Shown: positions 1 to 9,024, numbered from the stretch's first letter. The stretch is DNA of 64,000 nucleotides from Sipunculus nudus (GCA_026874595.1 CM049310.1:66356056-66420055), one strand, 5' to 3'. Program-made: numbers and translations. The notes: generated by a model not told the origin, from the letters alone.

Positions 1-519
1 TCGTCCCATGCTTCTCAACAGATCTTTTTCCTCCAGGGTGTCTTTCAGCAAAACATTCATCCACACCTGCTCATCAACTTCAAATTTATGAATGCTTCGA
101 CTGTACGCTTCCGCCTGTATTTTAAAGTTAGTGCGGTCGGCTGTGGACGCGTGTGTGTTGTCTTCCCTTTCGTAAGAACTTAGACTGTGAGACGTAATAT
201 AATGAACCCACTTGTGTACACTTGAACCTGACCGAAATTTATATGCCCGTCTGTGATATTTCGGATCATTCAGAATATCAGAACCTGCAAACCCCTGCTC
301 CGGATGATCCAGAACAAAGTACCAGGGAGGACTCGATCCAGCTCGATGAGACGCTTCCGCCTGCCTCCTTTGCTCGTCCCTTTCCTAAGATTTTACCACA
401 TCCTCCTTCTTTTCAGTAAATGTCAGCGTGACATTATCGGACGTGTTTGGTTCAAGGCATAGTTGTTGAGACAGCTGATTACTGATTATGGGCTGAACAC
501 ATTGTCTGCTGTCTGCCAT
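1..519 (-). pseudogene. Element ORF of unknown function, interrupted by one stop, cut by the window edge
   Basis: A minus-strand ATG at 519-517 opens a frame that runs to the window's left edge, about 173 codons. It has one in-frame TAG at codon 45 (387-385) and is otherwise open for a further 128 codons. The residues after the stop are mixed, charged and non-repetitive, as in a real protein, including WYFVLDHPEQ and a stretch rich in Tyr, His and Arg. It lies directly downstream of the WEVAL-type gene, with a gap of about 38 bases, in the same orientation. I do not recognise the family; a capsid-type role would fit the position but is not shown. The plus-strand ORF at 222-419 is a shadow of this gene. 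Whether the stop is a real mutation or a sequencing error cannot be told here. Confidence 0.5.
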
Positions 520-557
520 TTAAGTCGAATTTCTCACCTGTTCGGGTGGTGTATATT

Positions 558-1368
558 TCACATGAAACTGTACATTGGAAGGGAAGTACATTGTTTGTAG
601 GTCATGATAAGCCTACCTTTATATTTACCACCAATATGGTTATTTGTTTGAAAAACGAGGGGAAGCTTGAACATATCTTGCTCATTGAGTAAAGGGGACA
701 TGATTGTGTTGAACACAGCACCGAGACCTTGGGTTGTTTCAGCGGGTATGTAAAACCTTTGTACCCATTCTTCCGTTTTGGTCAAGGGTTTGGTGGGGTC
801 TTGATTGGCTTCATCCCACCAGCTGTTGAAAATCTATTTCACGAGGTAACTGGAGTGAACTGCTTAGGTTATCCCCCCAAGATGTTCTTGGGAGGATACA
901 CAGGAAGTCTAGTTTTTGTATCATATTCACCTGACACGAGCCAGTGCATTTTCAACATGGTGTCGGATTCCTTTGTGAACCAAATCCCTTCACCACAGTC
1001 CCCTATACGCAACCCCATATTTTCATTCAAGGAGCGACTTTCATATTTTCGATTAGTCAGCAAATCAATCAGCTCCTGGCGGGTGTTGGCTGTAAAACTA
1101 ATTTGATGATGATCTGAAATATTTTCTGGCTCCTGTTGGCTCTTACGGCGATATTCTTCAAAATAAATATAAAAACTTTTCTCCATATTCTCTCTAATGG
1201 TTCGTAGAGGTATGTGCAAACGGGTCAAAGCCACTTCCCATTTTTATTGGGGTTCAGGTACACGGGTTCCTGCAACCGGACGGTAAATTCAGAAGCAGTG
1301 TTGTCAGGGTTAAACTGCGCGTCGGCATCCGATGGGATTATCAGCACATGTTCGTCTTCTACGTTCAT
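558..1368 (-). pseudogene. WEVAL-motif Maverick/Polinton structural-type protein, frameshifted
   Basis: The start ATG at 1368-1366 overlaps the stop of the preceding membrane-protein ORF. The N-terminal frame carries an IPSDADAQF stretch followed by a PDNTASEF stretch. A neighbouring frame then carries WEVALTRLHIP. That order matches a protein I associate with invertebrate Maverick/Polinton elements, where a SN/SD-rich start precedes a W-E-V-x-L core. Its exact virion role is not known to me. The gene is broken at three places at least: near an A-run at 1241-1245, at a G-run near 871-876, and between about 785 and 850, where the coding sense passes through two further frames before the terminal segment ending at 558. 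The last segment (558-785) is the cleanest part. Original length was probably about 270 residues. The breaks make it a pseudogene in this assembly. Confidence 0.55.
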
Positions 1369-1691
1369 TTCGTCAGAGGTTCCTTTTTAATTTTAGCTTT
1401 CGGAAACAGCACACCTAGACATGTGAACAACAGCGAAATCCAAATCACCCTGCCAGGTTGATTACTGGGACTGATGGACAGGTTGACTACAGCCGAGACC
1501 ACTACAAACGATATCACAAAAATTGTACACAAAAACATAGCATATGACCTTTTGTTGGTGACCTTTGAGGTGGTCGAGACGCTGGAGGATGCTTCCATGT
1601 CTCGGGTTACATTACTTTGACTCCTGGTGACTGACCCTCTCGAATGCCCTTCTTCCATGTCGATGGGTACGTCTGTATCATAAGAGCTCAT
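1365..1691 (-). CDS. Small two-span membrane protein of the Polinton-like element
   Basis: This is an intact 108-residue frame from an ATG at 1691. The first ~45 residues are polar and Ser/Thr-rich. Two hydrophobic segments follow: AMFLCTIFVISFVVVSAVV (about residues 51-69) and VIWISLLFTCLGVLF (about 82-96), with a basic KAKIKKEP tail. This predicts a two-pass membrane protein with a long soluble N-terminus. Its TGA overlaps the ATG of the next gene in an AAATGA junction, a compact arrangement typical of viruses and rare in animal genes. It lies just downstream of the basic core-like ORF. The family is not recognised. Confidence 0.5.
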   Translation of the reverse strand: MSSYDTDVPIDMEEGHSRGSVTRSQSNVTRDMEASSSVSTTSKVTNKRSYAMFLCTIFVISFVVVSAVVNLSISPSNQPGRVIWISLLFTCLGVLFPKAKIKKEPLTK

Positions 1692-1732
1692 CTTTTCGAC
1701 TGTATTTGTGTGTATGTGTGTGTGTGTGTGTG

Positions 1733-1957
1733 TTAATAAAAGCGGCGATGGGAACTGGACACTCCATATCTGGACCTAGCTTCTAAATTCAACACTAGTT
1801 TTGCTAACGAGTAAGCTCCTTTAATGGCATATTCCCCCCCCCCCCCCCCCGAGGGCCCAAAGAGTTTTCCCATTAGCGTGGCCATGAGGTTAAACCCTTC
1901 TCTCCTTTTTCTCTTTCTCACACATTTTCTGCGTTTACACCTTTTATTCTTAGCCAT
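1733..1957 (-). CDS. Short basic core-like peptide (pX/Mu-type by character)
   Basis: This 74-residue ORF starts at ATG 1957. The N-terminal ~20 residues are almost all Lys, Arg and Cys (NKRCKRRKCVRKRKRR). A Gly/Phe region and a hydrophobic helix-like stretch near YSLAKLVLNL follow. Short, highly basic proteins are common DNA-condensing core components in adenovirus-like and Maverick-type elements; the assignment rests on composition and context only. A run of 17 C on the plus strand (1834-1850) encodes a Gly run in the middle. Such a homopolymer slips easily, so the downstream frame may be unreliable. It is followed by a (CA)n tract and the two-span membrane ORF. Confidence 0.42.
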   Translation of the reverse strand: MAKNKRCKRRKCVRKRKRREGFNLMATLMGKLFGPSGGGGGEYAIKGAYSLAKLVLNLEARSRYGVSSSHRRFY

Positions 1958-2230
1958 ACTTTAAACATACCAAAGACAGTTTTCATCTGGACTACATTTG
2001 TGTTTATTACATGCATAAATATTCAGTGAAGGTTACATATCATATAAAACGTACATAGGATGTACAGCCACCACAACAAAACATGCCTGATGCCAATGTA
2101 GGGTTTACAGTTAAAGATATTTTAGTTGTATTATTCTCCCATTTCACAGCAAACAATGGGATTTTGTCATCGTCCAATCACAGCAGCATGGGGTTACATC
2201 TTTACACAATTCAAGTTCCATGTCTTTTTC
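1958..2230. other. Intergenic gap within the element
   Basis: About 270 bases with no long frame. On the minus strand an AATAAA-type signal (plus-strand TTTATT near 2,000) could end the transcript of the ORF at 2231-2596. A 25-codon Cys-rich minus frame begins just after that ORF's stop, but it is too short to call. Confidence 0.3.
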
Positions 2231-2596
2231 TTACGGCATCCCCATCAGTGGAGATACAATGCACTCTTTCACCAGTTTCACCCAGAATCGGCGCCCGGTA
2301 CTCGGTGACAGCGACAGAAAATTTTCATAAAAAGGTTTGTAACATTCAGGATAAGTCCACAAATGCTTTATGTACGTGGTTTTTAAATTGTCACGAACCT
2401 TGCGTCCCACTTGTTGTATTGAATAACGAAAAATATCTTTGGGAGTAATATATTCGGGACTCTTCTTACTCACAGGCACAAAGTCTCTTTGTACACGGAT
2501 GTATCTCTGACAGTAAACGCATTTAACGTTTTTGCGAGATGAAGATTCTAATTTTTGCGTGAGCGAGGGTCCTTTTTCATAAAGCCCAGGCGCCAT
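2231..2596 (-). CDS. Element ORF with a CxxC motif, unknown function
   Basis: An intact 121-residue frame starts at ATG 2596. A C-V-Y-C motif sits at about residues 26-29. A charged Tyr/Lys-rich middle follows, including DIFRYSIQQVGRKVRD, and then an aromatic stretch (WTYPECYKPFYENF). The composition is that of a folded soluble protein, and no frame disruption is seen. It sits between the CARD-like gene and the basic core-like gene in the same orientation. A single CxxC could bind zinc only with a partner pair, and I see no clear second pair. The family is not recognised. The plus-strand ORFs over this span are shadows. Confidence 0.45.
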   Translation of the reverse strand: MAPGLYEKGPSLTQKLESSSRKNVKCVYCQRYIRVQRDFVPVSKKSPEYITPKDIFRYSIQQVGRKVRDNLKTTYIKHLWTYPECYKPFYENFLSLSPSTGRRFWVKLVKECIVSPLMGMP

Positions 2597-2630
2597 CTTA
2601 TGTTGTTTGGATTTGCGGGTCAGTCTGACA

Positions 2631-3236
2631 TGGGGCAGTGGATTTCCGTTTCCAGGCGCTCGCTGAGCAAACGGAAGGGTTTCATCCCCTTCAATTCTAT
2701 TCGGAACGTAAGCGGTTGAATGTATTTCTCAGCTCCCGTGTAGTAGCAGGCAGTTTAGAATATCAAAATATTGCCAAGCCCCCTTCTCTCTCGGAACCAG
2801 TCTTGTTTATCGATACCGCATTCGCCGAATTTACTCGTGTGTCTGTGTACTGCAGCCCAGTTCATCTCTTTACACAGTCTGATCAAATTAGTAATTTGAA
2901 CATTTCTTTCTAGTTCTCGTCTCACATCGCTGTCTTGACACACCAATATAGGATGCATTGAAGGTGAGTCCCCTCCGAAAAAATTTCAAAAGTTCGTTCG
3001 ATTTTCCAGAAAGGTTTATGGCTCAAAACCATCATGAGTTAGGTCACTTGTGCTGTGTTGGTGGGTTGAGATTTGATCTGTTCCATTTCTGCAAAAGTTA
3101 AGATCCCTTTGCTCAACAGGTCTTCCAACACGGTGCTGTGTTTAAGTTCAATATAAGATTGCAGTTGAGGACACACCCGGTGAAAAACAGCTTTTTTTCG
3201 AGGGTCTTGGCGGTAAGCAGCGCTCCTGTAAGCCAT
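2631..3236 (-). pseudogene. CARD-like (death-fold) gene in the viral-type element, broken
   Basis: An ATG at 3236 opens a 65-codon frame ending in TAA at 3041-3039; an in-frame stop lies just upstream of the ATG, so this start is secure. Residues ~18-60 match the CARD pattern: a first helix (HRVCPQLQSYI), then VLEDLLSKGILTFAEMEQI, then a PTN turn. In CARDs this is the helix 2-3 core with the L-T-x-x-E-x-E-x-I signature. The same frame continues past the TAA with a fourth/fifth-helix-like segment (LSHKPFWKIERTFEIF). Coding character then moves to another frame (open 2755-2958; includes SPSMHPILV and a Leu/Arg-rich helix) and, with more breaks, down to about 2,631. So a CARD plus a C-terminal region of unknown type is likely. 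CARDs mediate caspase and innate-immune assembly; a captured host-type interference protein is inferred, not shown. Confidence 0.5.
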
Positions 3237-3472
3237 TTCACTTCTTTAGAAGGTGGATAGGGTTGTGCATCAGAAGAAGTCGGAAAGGTAGGTCCCATGT
3301 GGAAAGTTGTGACTCTTGGATCCGGTGTGGAAGATCGAAACAGTTTATCTGACGTGTTGATTTCCCCACCCAAACCCACAAACAAATTGTCAGGTATAGT
3401 GTGGTGTGCTCCATGGCGAGCTTCAAATGTACTAGAACCACAGCTGGGCTTTGGGTCCTGCCCGTTATCCAT
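3113..3472 (-). CDS. Element ORF, Ser/Pro-rich, overlapping the CARD-like gene
   Basis: A 119-codon frame starts at ATG 3472. The first ~79 residues (3472-3237) are Ser-, Pro-, Gly- and His-rich and look disordered, with a NLFVGLGGEINTSDKLF patch. From about 3,236 it runs in another frame over the CARD-like gene, and that part may be run-through after loss of the original stop. Its ATG overlaps the last codons of the upstream membrane ORF. No family recognised. Confidence 0.35.
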   Translation of the reverse strand: MDNGQDPKPSCGSSTFEARHGAHHTIPDNLFVGLGGEINTSDKLFRSSTPDPRVTTFHMGPTFPTSSDAQPYPPSKEVKWLTGALLTAKTLEKKLFFTGCVLNCNLILNLNTAPCWKTC

Positions 3473-3632
3473 GCTGGTGTGATGTGGTAGCGAGTAGAGC
3501 TATAAGTGCTATTAATACAAAGACCAATTGTGACGTCATGTTTATCGAAACCGGCGATTGATGTTTCTTCAATTTGCCTGCGTCGTTATTGATTTGTCCA
3601 GATTCGTTTTGTTCTTTAAGATATTTCTGCAT
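3465..3632 (-). CDS. 55-residue single-span membrane protein
   Basis: ATG at 3632-3630 to TAA at 3467-3465. The N-terminal ~30 residues are polar (Lys, Gln, Asn). A hydrophobic helix LVFVLIALIALLA (about residues 36-48) is followed by a seven-residue tail. It is too short for usual ORF thresholds but has a clean start, a clear transmembrane segment and an 8-base overlap with the next ORF. It could instead be the C-terminal, frameshifted part of the ORF at 3675-4073, since coding character carries over between the frames near 3,635-3,680. Function unknown. Confidence 0.4.
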   Translation of the reverse strand: MQKYLKEQNESGQINNDAGKLKKHQSPVSINMTSQLVFVLIALIALLATTSHQHG

Positions 3633-3674
3633 GGGGTTTCACCATCAAAGCCATAGGTTTGACGTTCTCTCCTT

Positions 3675-4073
3675 TTAAAACGAGTTCTTTCGGCAAGTCG
3701 GCTTTAGGGTTGGGGAGGGTGGAAACAAGTTTACTTTCATTCCACCTAAAGTAAGCTGACCTGGAGCTTCGGGGCTGGAAATAGGTGGAAATACGTCTTC
3801 ATCATCATCAGGTACTGACTTGTTGTAATGCAGACACTTGTGCAGATGTGAAAAATCTTGTTCCAGCGTGAGAGCTTGCATTTCTACGTCATGGTCTTCT
3901 GAGAAAGTTCCCGATTCTTCACATTCACATTCAACCTGTCTTTTTTTTTTCGGTATACTGATCCAAAGCTTTTCTTTTTTCTTTTTGCACTGCTCGTATT
4001 TCCTCGTGCACCGTTCCCCGTCATCCTGTGGCAGTACATACGTGTGAAGTGAAGCGAGGTTTATGAGCCTTAT
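3675..4073 (-). pseudogene. Lys-rich and acidic/Pro-rich element ORF, probably broken
   Basis: The minus frame is open for 133 codons between stops at 4076-4074 and 3677-3675. The only ATG inside is at 3881. Upstream of it the frame has a basic, Cys-containing stretch (CTRKYEQCKKKKEKLW) and then an A-run that encodes lysines. After it come an acidic loop (DDDEDVF) and a Pro-rich tail. The lack of an early ATG and the A-run suggest a frame error or an upstream start lost by mutation. Coding-like sequence continues past the stop in a second frame (to about 3,627). Function unknown. A TATATAG-type box lies just upstream. Confidence 0.35.
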
Positions 4074-4076
4074 CTA

Positions 4077-4480
4077 TATATCAACAGCAGCAATAGCACC
4101 AGTGGCGCCACCTGGAGCGCTTTACAACTTGCGTTTGTGTATGTGAGATTTTCTGGTCAGGGGCACCAACCTGTCCATGAACCGTTTGTCCAAGAGGCTG
4201 CAGATCTCGGCCCCATCCCAATGTAAACGGTAATGCCGATGGCACGGACGGTAGGGGAAAAACCCCATAGGAATCGCTGAAGTCTAGTTTTTCGGGCTGG
4301 TTCCTGTTGTAATAGACTCTGGTTTCAGGCTGCCACTTAAATCCGTCCGTTGAGACCAGACGACATTTTTTAGACTGCTAGGCCTGTTATTTCAAATTTC
4401 TCATTGGCATTTTTCATAGATGGCTCCAATAAATAAAGATTCAGATGGATTGGTTTCTCAGTTCAGTTCAGAGTGGGCCC
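4077..4480. other. Upstream flank of the element; no gene seen
   Basis: No supported ORF. A GGCGCC palindrome followed by CACCTGGAGCGC lies at about 4,104-4,120. The terminal inverted repeat expected for a Polinton could lie here or beyond, but no partner copy is in the window. Confidence 0.3.
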
Positions 4481-4536
4481 ATGGAATTGAAGATGGCGGC
4501 ACCAGCGTCATTTCCCGTTGGGAACAGCCCCCATGG
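4481..4536 (+). CDS. Candidate first coding exon, unrecognised gene
   Basis: Two in-frame ATGs occur (4481 and 4493). The second sits in AAGATGGCGGC, a YY1-like start-site context often found at animal promoters. The frame reads MAAPASFPVGNSPH plus two bases, then a GTAAAA donor at 4537. The local composition is GC-richer than its surroundings. The N-terminal sequence looks like a real protein start, but I cannot name it. Later exon candidates at 5302, 7167 and 8929 are on the same strand but their phases do not join simply, so one gene is only a guess. Confidence 0.3.
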
Positions 4537-5301
4537 GTAAAAGTATTAAAAACTCGTCAGACAAAGCCCCACTTCTGAAAGGGAAGACAAAAGCCCAAGC
4601 CACCCTTTATAAACACACATAAACGCACAGACATTGTATCAGTTTTTACAAGGCCTGAATGGGCAGTTTACTTGCTCTTGAGTTTAATCATTATTATTTA
4701 TTTTAGGCTGTCATTAAAGATCAGAAGAGTTATGTGTGGTAACACTGAAAAAAATAATAAGTTCACACTGGTACATCCTGTAATATCAGTTGACAATTTT
4801 CATAATAATAAAAAAAAAGTAAAAATTAATTATTAAATTATTGTCTCTGTGACACATTTTAAATATAACTATGTATTGGGTTTTAAAAGTATGATATTAT
4901 ATTTCCAGTATATGTTAATTCTAAACCAGGTGACTGCATGTTCCAAAATGCAGTCACGGTCTTTAATTCTTATTATTAATGTATTTCATTTCCAATATGT
5001 AAAAATTATTATATGATGGGGGATGGGGTGAATACATTTGACAAAACCACCTTGCAAAAAGTGTGTGTGGGGGGGGGGGGGGGGGAGATATCCCTACCTT
5101 TAATCTCAACTATATTGATGCTTCTGAAAAAAACCCAGATAAATAATTAAAATATAGTAATGATTTAAAACATGTGCATAGTATAAATAAGTATACCATC
5201 CATGTTAGGTAAACCCCTATCTATCAGAGTAAAAATCTCAGAATTAGCACAGCATTGATACATCATGCAGCAGTTGCCGATGATTCTTTTAATTTAAACA
5301 G
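4537..5301. other. AT-rich non-coding stretch with a hairpin and a poly-G run
   Basis: No supported coding. A perfect 10-bp inverted repeat (GTGACTGCAT, 8-base loop, ATGCAGTCAC) lies at 4930-4957, and 17 G occur at 5069-5085. It would be intronic if the flanking exon candidates are real. Confidence 0.4.
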
Positions 5302-5350
5302 GAACTGGCTGTAAAATACGAAGACATACAGAGACATAGACAACCTGATG
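5302..5350 (+). CDS. Candidate internal exon, unrecognised
   Basis: A pyrimidine/A-rich tract ending AAACAG precedes a frame starting ELAVKYEDIQRHRQPDG, with a GTAGGA donor at 5351. The frame in fact stays open for 118 codons to TGA at 5656. Its first ~45 residues (to ...QILGKVAELNDQGRILQ) look protein-like and the rest looks low-complexity, so the exon could be longer or terminal. Family not recognised. Confidence 0.28.
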
Positions 5351-5359
5351 GTAGGATTC

Positions 5360-7160
5360 AGATAAGGCGTAGCCAGATCCTGGGAAAGGTTGCAGAACTA
5401 AATGATCAAGGCAGAATCCTACAGCCTCAACAACAACATTGCATACAAAATCACCCATATACCACCACCACCCCTCCCCACCTCCAATTTTTGTGTCTTA
5501 TTTACTTGCAATGGTACAAATTCAGAAAGTTTTGCGAGAAAGAAACTGTTTTAATAGTATACACAGCAATCATACACAGTTTATTTAAAAATAACTATTT
5601 AATTGTTTACACAGTATTCATATACAGTTTACACAGGTTTTCAAAACTTATTGGGTGAAATTTTTATTGTAATTTTATATATCTGTATGACTTTTGTTAC
5701 ATTTATGTTTGTTTTTAGTCTTAAAATGTTTTATAATAATAAAAAATGCTTTTGTATTAATTTTAACATAGGTCAGATAGGTAAGTTATCCAGCTATATC
5801 TGCAGTGCTGAATATATTCTTCTTAATGGATTCCCCACTTATTTCAGTTACTACATGGTGTAATGTTAACATTAGGCCTTGATGCTAGATGCTTATCTGT
5901 AAAATGGATATTTCTTCAACCTGATTTGTAAGGTAAACCTAAGTAAATTTTTAGCTCCACTCATTGTATGTCACTTGAGATATAGAGATCAGCCTTTGTC
6001 CATAGTATGATGATCTGTTTGTCTGTTAAAAGGGCACAAATCATATCCGTTTGACCTGGAAATTTATAATTTAATATCCAAGTAGGTCTTTGGAATATGA
6101 CATACCAAATTAAGTCATTGTAACCTATTTTCTGTAAGTTATGTGCTTTTGTGTGTTTTGACGACTTAGTTCAGGCTTTAAAAACACAAGTCCTGCATTC
6201 ATCTCGAAATGCAAAAAAAGGTTGTGCATCATCTGCACATATATCCATATCACCATTAAAATATTAGGAAAATTAGCCCAGCCAGTTCTTTAGAACCGTT
6301 GCTGATACAATTGCAAATTAGTAATATTTTGTGCTGTTGATGTATGAAATTTGTTGATATGTCAGTTTTGATTGTATTGATTTGTCTGACATTTTGTGAA
6401 CATATCATGGATCACGGATAGCCCTTTCAGTTATGCGAAATTTGTACCACCATGATCACCACCATCTATATTTTCTTTATTTTTATCCATTTTAAATGAT
6501 ATGTTTGCAAACCTAAAAAATCAGGTTTGAAAAGTCCCAATATCAATTCGGCTGAGCAAACAACTTTTTACATTTGTGAAGCACTAGATAAAAAAAATGC
6601 ATCACTTAGGCATCATGTGCATCCTTCCTCCTAACTTCTGCAGACACAATTGCAAAAAAAAAAAAAAAAAAAAAAATGCTAAAATGGCAGCAATCTAAAA
6701 TTAAGGAATATCTCTGTATCACAGAGCAGCTCAGTCTCATGACCTGTATGTCACTTGTTTAATTTCAGATTAAGCATAAATTATGATACTTTAGTTTGTC
6801 CCCACATTTTAATACATTTTACAGAGTTCCATGTTTTCCATGCATCAGGTATATTCATCTGCATAGTACATGCTAGAATTTATACAATTATTCATTTAAA
6901 CAACTTCAGCTAAGTGCCTTGGATCATGGGTCCCTTTTTTAAACAGCAGAAGAAAACTGTTTATAAATTTCCATATTCTGATATACTGGTACTTAGAATA
7001 TGAAGATAATTTACATATTTAACCTGCCTTCAAGTATCTTGTTATACTAGGGCATATTAATATTTTTAGATGGAATCATTGAGTGCTCTATGTAAAAGTT
7101 TGTGTAAAATTGGGTATGACTTAAAACAGCAAGGGGAATAAGTGGTGTTGTCTTTGACCT
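5360..7160. other. AT-rich non-coding stretch
   Basis: No supported gene. It holds an A-run at about 6,654-6,676 and otherwise plain AT-rich sequence. The ORF at 5603-5863 is hydrophobic low-complexity sequence and is not called. Confidence 0.4.
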
Positions 7161-7166
7161 GTTTAG

Positions 7167-7253
7167 CAGATTCCTGAAGTTAGAACGCAAAAGCAGGTTG
7201 AAGTGAATTTAAACTTCCGAAAAGCGAAAGAAATTGCAGCAAAAACGTGGTAA
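7167..7253 (+). CDS. Candidate exon, unrecognised
   Basis: After a GTTTAG/CAG acceptor-like site the frame reads QIPEVRTQKQVEVNLNF and then RKAKEIAAKTW, followed by TAA at 7251. A possible GTAATT donor starts at 7250 and would avoid the stop. The basic, helical composition differs from the surrounding AT-rich noise. It ends next to a dispersed AGCTCAGCTGAC hairpin repeat (7,258-7,295), so it may instead be repeat flank. Confidence 0.22.
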   Translation, partial: QIPEVRTQKQVEVNLNFRKAKEIAAKTW

Positions 7254-7429
7254 TTTTTAGCTCAGCTGACTATGAGTCAACAGAGCTATAGTTATTTCTT
7301 TACTAGTAAATGGGTGAAAGACACACTAAACAATAATTTGAAACAAGTATAAAACAAGTAAATTTGTGGAATTAATGTCCCCGCTTTGGGATCTTGTTGT
7401 TTTTTATGCTTGATAAAGGACGGACAGAC

Positions 7430-7770
7430 AGAGTGACAGACAGACAGACAGAAGCCAGACACTCCAAAACCAATCCCAACCAAGGTAAGCATAAGAGCAA
7501 TGACTGACCAAAATTTGAATGAAATCAGATAATATTTAGGAAAGTTATCGCATGGAAATGAAAACCTGACAGACAGACAGACAGACAAAGTGATAGACAT
7601 ACAGACAGACAGACAGAAGCCAGACACTCCAAAACTAATCCCGACCAAGGTATGCATGAGAGCAATCACTGACCCAAATTTGGAAGATCGGATAATATTT
7701 AGGAAAGTTATCACACGGAAACAAAACCTGAAGGACAGAGAGAGAGACAGACAGACAGACAAACCCAAAA
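7430..7770. repeat. ~168-bp tandem duplication with (CAGA)n tracts
   Basis: Two copies of a unit that starts with CAGACAGACAGA, followed by AGCCAGACACTCCAAAAC and later a GGATAATATTTAGGAAAGTTATC-like segment. A third (CAGA)n tract closes the block. Both long ORFs here are repeat translations (Ser/Leu/Val-rich one way, Asp/Arg-rich the other). Confidence 0.75.
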
Positions 7771-7787
7771 CAATGTCCCCGGCATCC

Positions 7788-8215
7788 GCGAGATCATGTC
7801 CCTATCATATAATGAGTGAAGGAAGTGGCACATATACTTCAGGTGTGTGAAGCCCACCACATTCACTGTTTGATGGAGCATGGTGATAAACTGATCTCAC
7901 CTTAATATTAATAACTAAAAGACACAGTAGACAATAATTTTAATCAAGCATAAAGGAAGCCAAACAAGAACAGATCATGCCCCTATCATATAGTGAGTGA
8001 AGTAAGTGGCACATATACTTGTGGTGATGTGAAGCCCACCACATTCACTGTTTGATGGAGCATGGTGATACACTGATCTAACCTTAATATTAATAAGTAA
8101 AAGGCAAACTGGACAGTAATTTTAATCAAGCATAAAGCAAGCAAAATAAGAACAGGTCATGTCCCTTTTATATAGTGAGTGAAGGAAGAGGCACATATAC
8201 TTTGTCGTGTCTGAG
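7788..8215. repeat. ~182-bp tandem repeat, about 2.3 copies
   Basis: Units start near 7,793, 7,975 and 8,158 with ATCATGTCCCTATCATATA-type sequence. They share TTCACTGTTTGATGGAGCAT and TTTTAATCAAGCATAAAG. The copies differ by scattered substitutions and short indels. No coding. Confidence 0.8.
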
Positions 8216-8928
8216 TCCTACCAAATTCACATAAACTAAAGTATTTCAACATCACTTTATATATTCCATTCAGTTATAATTAATTTTTATTTTTTGCATT
8301 ATTGAGGAACATGTTAATTTTAGTGCCATAGATATTATTCAGCACATATACACTCTTCATACACGTACATTATGAAAATGCTATCCTATAGACAGATTGT
8401 CTTGACAAGCAGTGGCAGGTAGTATTCATTTGAACAGAATATTGCTGTATGGTTAAGTTAAGGATGTGGCAGTGTCTTTCAGATCTATTGTGTCTTGCTG
8501 TTTTAATTACTTTTTTAACGGAGGAGGGGCTGGAATAAGCTTACCGACTGCTACCTGTTCTTGTCTTGGAGGATGTTAAGGTTCTTGTTGTAAAGAAATG
8601 TGATATTAGTACAAGTAATGAAAGCTCAGTTGATAAAACTTGTAATTTCAACTTGTATAACAATTATTCCAGTTCAAGAAATAAAACCATGTATAATGTA
8701 TGAAGTTCTTAAGTAAACCCAAAACATTCATGCTCTAAGGAATGTTATTATAGTAGGATTATAGAAAAAAATTAAATCCTCATTTACACATTTAAAAAAA
8801 AGGATACAATAAATATTTTCAGCAAGATTATAAGACCACGAATTAGTACTACATCCGTGTAATATACAGGTATGCCCAACAATTAAGGGTAATTAAATTT
8901 ATAGGTGATCTTTGATCTTGTTTTTCAG
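8216..8928. other. AT-rich non-coding stretch
   Basis: Nothing supported. It ends in a strong acceptor-like sequence (TCTTGTTTTTCAG) for the next exon candidate. Confidence 0.35.
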
Positions 8929-9024
8929 GCTGCCATTCCACATCCATTTATAACCAGGAGGGGTAGAACGTTCCAGATCAGACTGGATTGGATGAACATC
9001 CTGAGTGAACTCGACCAAATTTAG
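8929..9024 (+). CDS. Candidate terminal exon ending in TAG, unrecognised
   Basis: A TTTTTCAG acceptor precedes 31 codons reading AAIPHPFITRRGRTFQIRL, then DWMNILSELDQI, then TAG at 9022-9024. Amphipathic, charged composition and the strong acceptor make this the best of the 4.5-9.0 kb exon candidates. An AG/GTATGC donor overlaps the stop, so splicing before the stop is also possible. The ORF at 9027-9263 directly downstream lacks an acceptor of its own and is not called. Confidence 0.35.
   Translation, partial: AAIPHPFITRRGRTFQIRLDWMNILSELDQI

Larger units (their letters stand above)
1..4076 (-). mobile_element. Decayed Polinton/Maverick-like (adinto-like) element fragment
   Basis: About nine small ORFs lie head to tail on the minus strand with almost no spacing. 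Several overlap at stop/start junctions, for example an AAATGA junction at 1365-1368. This is unlike the cellular genes in the rest of the window. The best family signal is a WEVAL motif in the reading frames of 558-1368, which I recall from structural-type proteins of invertebrate Maverick/Polinton elements. A short very basic peptide (1733-1957) fits a virion core protein. Stops and frameshifts in several ORFs show decay. No polymerase B, integrase, packaging ATPase or protease is seen, so the fragment is incomplete; it runs off the left edge. A TATATAG-type box sits just upstream of the first ORF at about 4,070-4,080. The element class is inferred; the ORF packing and breaks are seen directly. 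Confidence 0.55.

Noticed and set aside
222-462. Plus-strand ORFs of 65-69 codons
   Set aside because: They lie opposite the better-supported minus-strand element ORF, which continues open to the window edge; composition is that of an antisense shadow.
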